This document shows, piece after piece, positions 17,156 through 24,206 of a DNA stretch of 64,000 nt (its first letter is position 1; every line of letters starts with the position of its first letter). A model generated the notes under the pieces. It ran no database searches. It had not been told where the DNA came from and saw nothing but the letters and a program-made list of their open reading frames with translations. Location: NCBI GenBank assembly GCA_016932165.1, contig JAFGDK010000034.1:1-64000 (forward strand), in the 5' to 3' direction. Both the position numbers and the translations under genes were made by a program. Origin of the DNA: Anaerolineales bacterium. Its GTDB lineage: Bacteria; Chloroflexota; Anaerolineae; Anaerolineales; UBA11579.

Positions 17156-18043
17156 CTAAAATCCCACAACCAATCTTTTCCTGCGATGATGCTGCCATCC
17201 TTCCGCCGCAAATAGGATCAGCGCCAGCCAGATGATACAGAACCCAACCAACCTTTGCGCTGAAAGCGGCTCATCGAAGACCAGCACGCCGATCAAGAAT
17301 TGCAGAGTGGGTGCAAGATATTGAAGGATTCCTACCAATGACAAAGGAATAGACTGCGCCGCGGCTGCAAACATCAACAACGGGATGGTAGTGACCACTC
17401 CTGCCCCGGCCATCAACAGATCGGAGACCGGGCCGGAATGCAGAAAAGCGCCATCTCCGCGCATCTGGGTGAAGACCAGCCAGGCAAGTGCTGGCAGGAA
17501 GAGGATCCCCGTTTCCAGCGCCATCCCCTGTACCGGACCAAGTGGGGTAATCTTCTTAAGCAGGCCATAGGTCCCGAAGGTGAACGCCAGGGTGAGGGCG
17601 ATCCAGGGCAGGGCCCCGTACAACACTGTAAGATAGATCACGCCCGCCCCGGCCATCCCGACCGGCACCCACTGCCAGGTGCGCAGCCTTTCCTTGAGAA
17701 AAACCACCCCCAGGGTGACGCTCACCAGCGGGTTGATGAAATAACCCAGACTGGCATCCACAATGAAACCAGCGTTCACCGCCCAGACATACACCAACCA
17801 GTTGACCCCGATCAGCGAGGCGATCAGAAGAAATGTCCAGCGAAGTTTGGGGGAGGCGGTATGGTGACGGAATTTATCCCAGCGCCGGGTGACTGTCATG
17901 ACCACCAACATCATGATGAAGGACCAAACAATCCGGTGGGCGACCAATTCCAATGCAGGCACGTGCTGGAGCCATTTCCAGTAGATCGGGAAGAGTCCCC
18001 AAATGCCATAGGCGCCAATCCCAAGCCAGATACCGCGTTTCAT
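17156..18043 (-). CDS. rarD: RarD-like EamA/DMT-superfamily permease
   Basis: A 295-aa membrane protein with ten predicted helices and RarD hallmarks: GIGAYGIWGLFPIYWKWL at the start, AHRIVWSF near residue 35, NWLVYVWAVNAG, GYFINPLVSVTLGVVFLKER, and QYLAPTLQFLIGV near the end. RarD proteins belong to the drug/metabolite transporter superfamily; the E. coli name comes from a chloramphenicol-sensitivity phenotype and the true substrate is unsettled. SD AGGAGAGG precedes the ATG. It lies 24 nt downstream of the copy 3 acyltransferase and is probably cotranscribed with it, repeating the acyltransferase-plus-permease pairing of 7.3-11.1 kb. Confidence 0.9.
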   Translation of the reverse strand: MKRGIWLGIGAYGIWGLFPIYWKWLQHVPALELVAHRIVWSFIMMLVVMTVTRRWDKFRHHTASPKLRWTFLLIASLIGVNWLVYVWAVNAGFIVDASLGYFINPLVSVTLGVVFLKERLRTWQWVPVGMAGAGVIYLTVLYGALPWIALTLAFTFGTYGLLKKITPLGPVQGMALETGILFLPALAWLVFTQMRGDGAFLHSGPVSDLLMAGAGVVTTIPLLMFAAAAQSIPLSLVGILQYLAPTLQFLIGVLVFDEPLSAQRLVGFCIIWLALILFAAEGWQHHRRKRLVVGF

Positions 18044-18067
18044 CGCCTCTCCTGCCGCAAAACGCGG

Positions 18068-19192
18068 TTAGAGTTTCTTCCTGTACACCCGGTGAGTTTT
18101 GACCCACTCAGCCCCAAAGGTCAGCTGGTCGTTGATCGAGCGGGAATTTTCAGTGCCCACCTGTACCAGGTCGGCGTGCCAGTATTGGGAGTCTGTGACC
18201 ACACGGGCCAGTTCAGTGTACATCACCGCATTGGCGCCGCGCCCCTGATACTCTGGCAAAATCCCCACCCCATTAAGGATCACCCAGTCGGTGGTCTTAT
18301 AAGCCCGCAGGATATGAACCCAGCCAAATGGGAACAGGCTCCCATTCGCCTTCTGCAACCCGCCGGAGATATCCGGGTAGGCAAATACAAAGCCAACGAC
18401 CTCATCTTCCTTCATCACCAGGGTGATCAATCCCGGGTCGGCGATCTGAATCAATTCCTCCGCCATCCAGGCAAATTCCTCATCGGTCATCGGGTAGTAG
18501 CCGGGAATCTCGACAAACGCCCGGCGGTGCAGGTCTCCAATGGCGGCGACAATCCCGCGCAGCTCCTGCTTGGACTTGAAATGCCGGGCATAGAATCCGC
18601 TGCGCTCCGCCATCCGCTTCGATATCTTCAATACCCGTTCGGGGACATTGCCCTCCGCTTTGCGGTGGATGTGCCCGGAGAGGGTATCCCGATACGGCTG
18701 GTAACCAGAGTCCTTGATATACTGATCGTAATAGGGATAGTTGTAAGTCACATCCAGGGCGGCACGCAGATCGAACCCATCAACGAGCACACCGCCAGCG
18801 AAGGCACCCAGCAAGCCCTTGGGGCCGTAGATCGTATCCAGCCCGCGGGCAGCAGCCCATTCGTCCACCTGGCGGAAGATCATCCGGGAGGCTTCAATGT
18901 TCTCAGCAACATCAAAATAGCCGATGAAGGCCGCTTTCTCCTTCTGGTAGCTGTTATAGGCGGTGTTCTCCATCACGCAGATGCGCGCCAGCACCTCACC
19001 CCGAACCTCGACGATAAAGAAGTCCGCTTCAGAATGCTTAAAGAAGGGGTGTTTGGTCTTATCCAGCAGTTTGCGCTGCCCGGCTTTGAGCATCGGCACG
19101 TAATAAGGATGGTTCTTGTACAGCTTGTACGGGAAATCAACAAAGCGGTTCACATCGTCTTTGTCGGTGGTATCGATCAGGTGGGTTTTCAT
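18068..19192 (-). CDS. YghO/BcerS-like GNAT-fold acyltransferase, copy 3
   Basis: Third paralogue in the window, 374 aa from the ATG at 19192 (a GTG 11 codons upstream is less likely). It shares RFVDFPYKLYKNHPYYVP, HPFFKHSEADFFIVE, YGPKGLLGAFAGGVLVDGF, LFPFGWVHILRAYKTTDWV and the loop NGVGILPEYQGRGANAVMY with copy 2. No SD is visible, but a perfect TATAAT (19199-19204) ends 6 nt before the ATG, so the message may be leaderless. It is followed by the RarD-like permease gene. The family is thought to use acyl-CoA or acyl-ACP; the substrate here is unknown. Sequence differences from copies 1 and 2 around the C-terminus suggest different acceptors. Confidence 0.78.
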   Translation of the reverse strand: MKTHLIDTTDKDDVNRFVDFPYKLYKNHPYYVPMLKAGQRKLLDKTKHPFFKHSEADFFIVEVRGEVLARICVMENTAYNSYQKEKAAFIGYFDVAENIEASRMIFRQVDEWAAARGLDTIYGPKGLLGAFAGGVLVDGFDLRAALDVTYNYPYYDQYIKDSGYQPYRDTLSGHIHRKAEGNVPERVLKISKRMAERSGFYARHFKSKQELRGIVAAIGDLHRRAFVEIPGYYPMTDEEFAWMAEELIQIADPGLITLVMKEDEVVGFVFAYPDISGGLQKANGSLFPFGWVHILRAYKTTDWVILNGVGILPEYQGRGANAVMYTELARVVTDSQYWHADLVQVGTENSRSINDQLTFGAEWVKTHRVYRKKL

Positions 19193-19386
19193 AGCGGTAT
19201 TATATCGCGGGGACAACGAAGGCACCTAGTATTCAGTCACTACATTGGCACCGATTGATCAGGCAACGAGGGATGAGGAATTTCCTTTCAATTCTAACTA
19301 ATAAATCGTTTCAAGCAACCAATAAAATGGTTTTTTCACGATTATCTGGGATAGAATAGGCTTAACCTATTCACACTGGAGACCCC

Positions 19387-20592
19387 ATGAGCAAACCATT
19401 TAAACTCTACGCTTACCGGTGGGTGGTATTAGCTGTTTTCATGTTCATCAACCTGACGATCCAGATTTTGTGGATCTCGTATGCCCCAGTCACCGGGGAT
19501 GCGGCACGATTTTTCGGAGTAACCGACCTTCAGATCGGGCTGCTCTCAATGGTCTTCATGATCGCCTTCATCCCGCTTTCGATCCCTGCTTCTTGGATCA
19601 TCGATACATTCGGATACAAACTCGCTGTGGGTATCGGCGCGGTTTTGATGGGTGTCTTCGGCTTGCTGCGCGGCTTTGCAGGGGCAAACTACTCCCTGGT
19701 GCTGTGGAGCACCGTCGGGGTCGCCGCGGCGCAGCCATTCCTGCTGAATGCCTGGACCACCATCCCGGCCAAATGGTTCCCGCCAGAAGGACGGGCCACT
19801 GCAGTTGGGTTGGTGACCCTGGCCAACCTGATCGGCACCGCCCTGGGGATGGTGCTGACGCCCGTCCTGGTAGAGAGCCTGTCCATCTCCGCAGTGCAGT
19901 TGGTCTTCGGCGCGGTCGCCGCCTTCTCATCCGTGCTGTTCCTGATCCTGGCGCGTGAAAAACCAGCCACACCCCCATGTGAGGAGGGTGCGCAAACCCG
20001 GGCACTGATGCTGGACGGCTTGAAGCACGCCCTGACGATCAAACCCTTCTGGCTGTACCTGCTGGTCTCTTTCATCGGACTGGGGATCTTCAACGGGATC
20101 ACCACCTGGGTGGAGATCATCATCCGCCCGCGCGGGTTCACCCCCGGGGATGCCGGCACACTGGGGGCGCTGATGATCGTGGGTGGGTTAATCGGCGCGG
20201 TGCTGCTGCCGGCACTGTCTGACAAAGCCGGAAAACGGCAGCTTTTCCTCACGATCGCCTTCCTCGGTGCGATCCCTGGTTTGATTGGGATCACCTTTGC
20301 GACATCGCCGCTGCTCCTGTTTGGCTCTGCGGCGGTCATGGGGTTCTTCTTGGTGAGCGCCATGCCGGTCGGGATGCAGTACGCCGCTGAGATCACCCGC
20401 CCGACCCCGGAAGGCACATCCAACGGGCTGATCCAGTTGTTTGGACAGGGAGCGGTGATTTTTGTGTACATCATGGAAGCGATGAAGAGCAGCGACGGTT
20501 CCTTCACCCCCTCCCTGATCCTCGCAACCGCTCTGCTGGTACTGAGCGCACTGATCACCACCCAATTGAAAGATCCGGAGAGAATAGCTTAA
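19387..20592 (+). CDS. MFS transporter related to SLC49/FLVCR
   Basis: A 401-aa, 12-helix major facilitator protein. It resembles the animal FLVCR/SLC49 branch by eye more than typical bacterial groups: YRWVVLAVFMFINL at the start, then LSMVFMIAFIPLSIPASWII, the pair AAQPFLLNAWTTIPAKWF with PPEGRATAVGL, and LIGTALGMVLTPVLV. Animal FLVCR proteins carry choline, ethanolamine or haem. Whether the bacterial protein does so is unknown. The start ATG at 19387 has GGAG 7 nt upstream. It is divergent from copy 3 of the acyltransferase family, with a 194-nt shared upstream region. A hairpin terminator lies 260 nt downstream. Confidence 0.82.
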   Translation: MSKPFKLYAYRWVVLAVFMFINLTIQILWISYAPVTGDAARFFGVTDLQIGLLSMVFMIAFIPLSIPASWIIDTFGYKLAVGIGAVLMGVFGLLRGFAGANYSLVLWSTVGVAAAQPFLLNAWTTIPAKWFPPEGRATAVGLVTLANLIGTALGMVLTPVLVESLSISAVQLVFGAVAAFSSVLFLILAREKPATPPCEEGAQTRALMLDGLKHALTIKPFWLYLLVSFIGLGIFNGITTWVEIIIRPRGFTPGDAGTLGALMIVGGLIGAVLLPALSDKAGKRQLFLTIAFLGAIPGLIGITFATSPLLLFGSAAVMGFFLVSAMPVGMQYAAEITRPTPEGTSNGLIQLFGQGAVIFVYIMEAMKSSDGSFTPSLILATALLVLSALITTQLKDPERIA

Positions 20593-20852
20593 TTTGCCAC
20601 GGTTCACCCCATGAGCTGCGCAAGTTGGATATGTTTAATAATCTGCTGAAACTAAAGTTGGTAATAAGCCGAAAATTGCTATCGCGTTTGTGCGTCAAAC
20701 TTCATGTTTCGCAAGATTTTCACCAGCAAGGGAAAAAGGGTAAATTAATTGCCCTCTGAGTAACTAACTTATTGTTACCTCATCGCTTGCCATTCCTAGC
20801 AAGAGTTTTATGAAATCATAGGTAAACTGAGAATATTATGCTAATATGAAAT

Positions 20853-20896
20853 AACGCACTTACGAGATGCTCCCCTCATCTCAACAGTGCGTTTTT
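20853..20896 (+). terminator. Rho-independent terminator downstream of the FLVCR-like gene
   Basis: AACGCACT (20853-20860) pairs with AGTGCGTT (20886-20893), and inner GAGATG pairs with CATCTC. A T run follows at 20892-20896. The ACGCACT/AGTGCGT core also occurs in the hairpin at 148-177. Confidence 0.65.
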
Positions 20897-21068
20897 ACGA
20901 GCTTATTCTGCAGAATTCCCAATACTCTTCACCTGCAATACACCTAACAAGAGGGTAAGTTGAGCTAACTGATCTGTTAATAGATATGAGCCTGTTATTT
21001 GCTATCATGATGACACAAAATCGCTTAGTCCTCATTCCGATTCATTCCTACCGGCTAAGCACCCCCTG

Positions 21069-21107
21069 CCCCACGGATTCGCCCAAAATCTGTGGGGTGT
21101 TTTTTAC
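21069..21107 (+). terminator. Strong orphan terminator
   Basis: CCCCACGGATT (21069-21079) pairs with AATCTGTGGGG (21087-21097), with one G-U pair, followed by TGTTTTTTA. No ORF immediately precedes it on the plus strand. Either an unannotated RNA or a lost gene ends here. Confidence 0.65.
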
Positions 21108-21166
21108 AGTTCCTGGAAAGGCTGGTCATCAGGAGGCATTTTTCCACAAATCCCACCATTCTCGAT

Positions 21167-21436
21167 TTAAGTTTGCTGTTCCGTGAACCGGCTCACATAC
21201 AGGTTGTGGTAAAAGCCTTTTTTATCCATCAGCTAGAGATGGTTACCTTGCCCCACAATTTTCCCTTCATTGATCACCAGCACCTGATCGGCATCCCGGA
21301 TCGTGCTCAACGTTGGGCGATCACAAAGCTGGTTCGCCCCTCACCTATTTCGATTGCACTGCCGCAAATATCACAAAACTGGTTGAGCAGGTTAATCATC
21401 GTAGGTTTTCCGGCATCACTCACCCACACACTTATC
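21167..21436 (-). pseudogene. Decayed remnant of an ABC exporter ATPase domain
   Basis: Reading the minus strand, the end of an MsbA/LmrA-type ABC half-transporter can be recognised: LSTIRDADQVLVINEGKIVG, then QGNH and LMDKKGFYHNLYVSRF up to a TAA at 21167-21169. The gene is broken in several ways. An in-frame TAG (21233-21235) lies before LMDKK. A one-base loss near 21311-21316 shifts the frame between FVIAQR and LSTIRDA. The Walker A region is degraded to SDAGKPTMINLLNQF. The segment holding the Q-loop, signature and Walker B motifs is deleted, so IEIG runs straight into EGRTSF. The membrane domain is absent. The remnant explains why the long reading frame upstream of the GTPase gene is spurious. 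Confidence 0.8.
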
Positions 21437-21495
21437 TCCCTAAGCGCCTAATCACAAAGAGACGAATCTCTATCTTCCTGTATAATTATTTTAAG

Positions 21496-22482
21496 ATGCC
21501 TACCAATTTGCCCCCCGAATATTTTGCGGTTGAGGAGAAATACAAAGCCGCTCAGACGCCTGAGGAGCAGATTGAACTGCTCGAAGAGCTGATCTCCACC
21601 ATCCCCAAACACAAGGGCACAGACCATCTGCGCGCCGATCTGCGCCGCCGGCTCTCCAGGATGAAAGAGAAAAGCCAGGCGCAGAAGAAAAGCGGCAAGG
21701 GTTCGGTTTCCCCTTACATCATCGACAAAGAAGGCGGCGGGCAGGTCGCCCTGATTGGCTATGCGAATGTGGGCAAATCTACCCTGGTGGCTGAACTGAC
21801 CAATGCTGACCCGGAGGTTTCCCCTCACCCCTATACCACCTGGCAGCCCACCCCGGGGATGATGGCGATCGGCAATGTTCAGGTCCAGGTGATTGATACC
21901 CCGCCTGTCGATAGAGAATTTGTGGAACCGGAGTTCTTCGTCATGCTCCGCCGGGCAGATATGATCCTGCTAATGGTCGATCTGGAAGCGGACGCCCTCA
22001 CCCAGATGGAAGAAACCATCAAGCTGTTGATTGAGAACCGGATTGTGCCTTTACACCTGAAGGACAAATACGAACTACCAGGCAACAGATATATCCCCCT
22101 GCTTGTACTGGGAAATAAGTACGATGACGAATCTACCGATGAGAACTACCACATCTTCTGCGAGCTGATGGATGACGAGACCCCCTGCCTGCCGATTTCA
22201 GCCCTGACCAAACGCAACATCGACGTGATGAAGCAGCGCATTTACGATACTTTAGGGATCATGCGCATCTACTCCAAATCGCCTGGCAAGGAACCAGACC
22301 TGACCGCCCCCTTTGTAATCCACAAAGGCGCCACAATAGAGGATTTCGCCCTCCAGCTTCACCGGGACTTCTATGATAATTTTAAATCCGCCAGGGTCTG
22401 GGGCAGCTCTGATTTTGACGGCCAGATGGTCAGCCGTGAGTATGTGCTCCATGATGAAGATGTGGTCGAGTTGAAGATCTAA
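21496..22482 (+). CDS. DRG-type GTPase with C-terminal TGS domain
   Basis: A 328-aa Obg/DRG-superfamily GTPase. It has an N-terminal helical region rich in charge (residues 1-70), P-loop GYANVGKS (88-95), G3 region VIDTPP (D134), G4 NKYD, G5-like ISAL, and a TGS domain from about 265 (APFVIHKGATIEDFALQLH) to the end. The layout matches archaeal and eukaryotic DRG proteins, which associate with translating ribosomes. The G3 glycine of DxxG is replaced by proline. I start at ATG 21496; upstream sequence in frame is ABC remnant. No SD is present and TATAAT (21481-21486) ends 9 nt before the ATG, consistent with a leaderless message. A HEAT-like gene follows at 41 nt. Confidence 0.85.
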   Translation: MPTNLPPEYFAVEEKYKAAQTPEEQIELLEELISTIPKHKGTDHLRADLRRRLSRMKEKSQAQKKSGKGSVSPYIIDKEGGGQVALIGYANVGKSTLVAELTNADPEVSPHPYTTWQPTPGMMAIGNVQVQVIDTPPVDREFVEPEFFVMLRRADMILLMVDLEADALTQMEETIKLLIENRIVPLHLKDKYELPGNRYIPLLVLGNKYDDESTDENYHIFCELMDDETPCLPISALTKRNIDVMKQRIYDTLGIMRIYSKSPGKEPDLTAPFVIHKGATIEDFALQLHRDFYDNFKSARVWGSSDFDGQMVSREYVLHDEDVVELKI

Positions 22483-22523
22483 CAGTAGTCAATTGGCAGT
22501 AACTGGAAGGTGGAAGGAAATTT

Positions 22524-23183
22524 ATGTCTATATATCACAAGTTATCCAGCCCTCAAGGAAGGCGGGATGAAGAACCAAATAAGGAATTAGCGAGGCAACT
22601 CATTCAGGAACGGAATATTGACGGAATCGCTGAGATTGCACGCGGATTGTGGCATGAGGAAGGGGCCGTTCGCGCCGACTGTATCGCTGTGCTTGAGGAG
22701 ATTGGACAGATCGAACCGACCCTGATCACAGATTATGTGGACGATTTCATCAAACTGCTGGAGAGCAAACAAAACCGCCTGGTATGGCAGGCGATGATCA
22801 ATCTGGCGTTGATTGCTGAGTTGAGACCAGTGGAGATGTTTGACGCCCTGGAAACGATCAAAAAGGCGGTCGAAACCGGGTCGGTAATCACCATCGATAA
22901 CGGGATCAAGGTGCTGTCACGAGTAGCAAACGCCAATCACGAGTATCACAATGAAATAATGCCTTACCTGCTGGAAAAACTACGGACTTGCCGTCCAAAG
23001 AGTGTCCCCCAATATGCCGAGAGCATCCAGATCGCCCTCACGCCGGAGATCGAACCCGAATTCCTGGAGATTCTGACCTCGTGGCTGCCAGAATTATCTC
23101 CCGCCCAACAAAAACGGGTCAAAAAACTGTTCAAATCACCGCTTAGGCTACAAGCTGATAAGCCCACGAATGTGTCCCTTTAA
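22524..23183 (+). CDS. HEAT-repeat-like helical protein
   Basis: A 219-aa soluble, all-helical protein. The pattern of paired helices (IDGIAEIARGLWHEEGAVRA, DCIAVLEEIGQIEP, RLVWQAMINLALIAELRP and so on) is typical of HEAT or armadillo-type repeats across residues 20-190. Such scaffolds usually bind proteins or nucleic acids and have no catalytic residues. SD GGAAGG precedes the ATG. It probably forms an operon with the DRG-type GTPase, and may act with it or report on DNA or protein damage. No specific family is recognised. Confidence 0.7.
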   Translation: MSIYHKLSSPQGRRDEEPNKELARQLIQERNIDGIAEIARGLWHEEGAVRADCIAVLEEIGQIEPTLITDYVDDFIKLLESKQNRLVWQAMINLALIAELRPVEMFDALETIKKAVETGSVITIDNGIKVLSRVANANHEYHNEIMPYLLEKLRTCRPKSVPQYAESIQIALTPEIEPEFLEILTSWLPELSPAQQKRVKKLFKSPLRLQADKPTNVSL

Positions 23184-23286
23184 TTTGGTCTAGCAGGGCG
23201 CCCTGACTAAACCTACAAAGCTAATCGTTTTCATCCGACTATCCTCTTGAAGATTCTTTTTCTCTAACTAGAGAATTTTAGTACCT

Positions 23287-23376
23287 TCAAGTGGGACCAT
23301 TTCTTGGTCCGGAGAGTACCAGGTAGAGGATTACCATCAGTACCATCCCAAGTAATATTGCAGTGAAATTGTCCAT
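23287..23376 (-). CDS. 29-aa single-span membrane microprotein
   Basis: A tiny ORF preceded by a near-perfect SD (AGAGGAGG, 5 nt from the ATG). The product is MDNFTAILLGMVLMVILYLV followed by LSGPRNGPT: one hydrophobic segment (residues 5-23) and a short polar tail with one Arg. Size and shape recall KdpF-like or other regulatory micropeptides, but no kdp genes are nearby and no homology is claimed. It lies about 200 nt downstream of the response regulator on the same strand, separated from it by a strong hairpin, so it has its own promoter. The SD and clean stop are the main evidence. Confidence 0.6.
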   Translation of the reverse strand: MDNFTAILLGMVLMVILYLVLSGPRNGPT

Positions 23377-23449
23377 CTCATCCTCCTCTCTAGATTTGCT
23401 TCAGGATAGACGAAAACCACCCGCGAAAAAAGAGGGAAAGGCCAAAATT

Positions 23450-23473
23450 AAAAGGCCCTTCTCAGGGCCTTTT
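23450..23473. terminator. Bidirectional Rho-independent terminator
   Basis: AAAAGGCCCT (23450-23459) and AGGGCCTTTT (23464-23473) form a perfect 10-bp stem with a TCTC loop. It ends the two-component operon transcribed on the minus strand and isolates the 29-aa ORF. Confidence 0.8.
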
Positions 23474-23579
23474 GCCAGTTAAAATGCCGTCCTATTAAAG
23501 GATATTTTTTAAATTTTTAGCTGATTGTATCAAAATCGGGTTCTCCCCCTACTATGCTGTCAGCACAAAGACAATCGCG

Positions 23580-24206
23580 TTAGTCGTTATATAAATTTCC
23601 AGGCACCAGATAACCGCGTTCATACGCATTTGATACCAGGTTAGCTACATTTTTAGCCCCAAACTTGTTGAATAAAGAGGTTTTTATTCCCCTCACCCGC
23701 TTTCTGGTCCCAGAAAACCCCATAATTTCGGTAATTTCATCTTCTGTCAGACCCTGGCAAATATACTTTAGTACCCGCTCCTCCTCATCTGAAAGGGAGA
23801 CCGGTAATGGATCAGTACCGTAGTCCAGCGGAGGCATCAATGCTTCGCGGAAATACTTTTCAGCAGTCAGCAGGTTATCCAAGATCTTCTTGTTTACCAC
23901 AATATCACAGCCGGCATGTTTTAAACTGCTGATGCACTCAGGATACCGCGTCATACCCAGGATGCGGGTATCAGGTAACACCTTCAGCACATTGCGGACA
24001 AAGGTCGGCCCCACCGTTTTATCTCCATGGATATCCGCATCCACAATCAGCAAATCTGGCTTGAGTTGCTGGCATCTGCTTAAAGCCTCTCTTGGGGTGG
24101 AGAATTCTCCCACAAGGACAGCATCCGGTATATTAGAGATAATGCTCTTAATCCCTTCGATATCAAGAAAATCATCTTCGAAGATCACCACTCGTTTTAC
24201 ACTCAT
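23580..24206 (-). CDS. Response regulator with LuxR/NarL-like HTH
   Basis: A 208-aa two-part regulator. The receiver domain (1-125) has the acidic pair in FEDD (9-12), phospho-acceptor D56 in LLIVDAD, Thr in GMTRYPE and Lys in VVNKK, so phosphorylation looks intact. The C-terminal HTH (about 142-205: LSDEEERVLKYICQGLTEDE, then LFNKFGAKNVANLVSNAYERG) is LuxR-like but divergent in the recognition helix (FSGTRKRVRGIK). I start at ATG 24206, whose ATGA overlaps the kinase stop and has GGGAG upstream, rather than four codons earlier. It is the partner of the kinase at 24203-26518. Its target may include the palindrome at 26539-26558. Confidence 0.88.
   Translation of the reverse strand: MSVKRVVIFEDDFLDIEGIKSIISNIPDAVLVGEFSTPREALSRCQQLKPDLLIVDADIHGDKTVGPTFVRNVLKVLPDTRILGMTRYPECISSLKHAGCDIVVNKKILDNLLTAEKYFREALMPPLDYGTDPLPVSLSDEEERVLKYICQGLTEDEITEIMGFSGTRKRVRGIKTSLFNKFGAKNVANLVSNAYERGYLVPGNLYND

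Larger units (their letters stand above)
20593..21166. other. Gene-free region holding two terminator hairpins
   Basis: No convincing ORF on either strand. It contains the terminator at 20853-20896, a second terminator at 21069-21107, and between them about 170 nt with possible local pairing (GCTTAG near 21024 with CTAAGC near 21056). A small RNA or attenuated leader ending at the second terminator is possible. The remainder looks like decaying sequence next to the ABC remnant that follows. Confidence 0.4.

Noticed and set aside
17438-19258. 606-aa plus-strand frame opposite rarD and acyltransferase copy 3
   Set aside because: It mirrors two clear genes on the minus strand, has Pro/His/Gln-rich random composition and no domain.
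21313-21495. 61-codon upstream extension of the DRG-type GTPase
   Set aside because: This stretch is the antisense of the ABC-exporter remnant; the natural start is ATG 21496.
23287-23376. KdpF assignment for the 29-aa peptide
   Set aside because: Only size and a single span are similar; no kdpABC genes are present.
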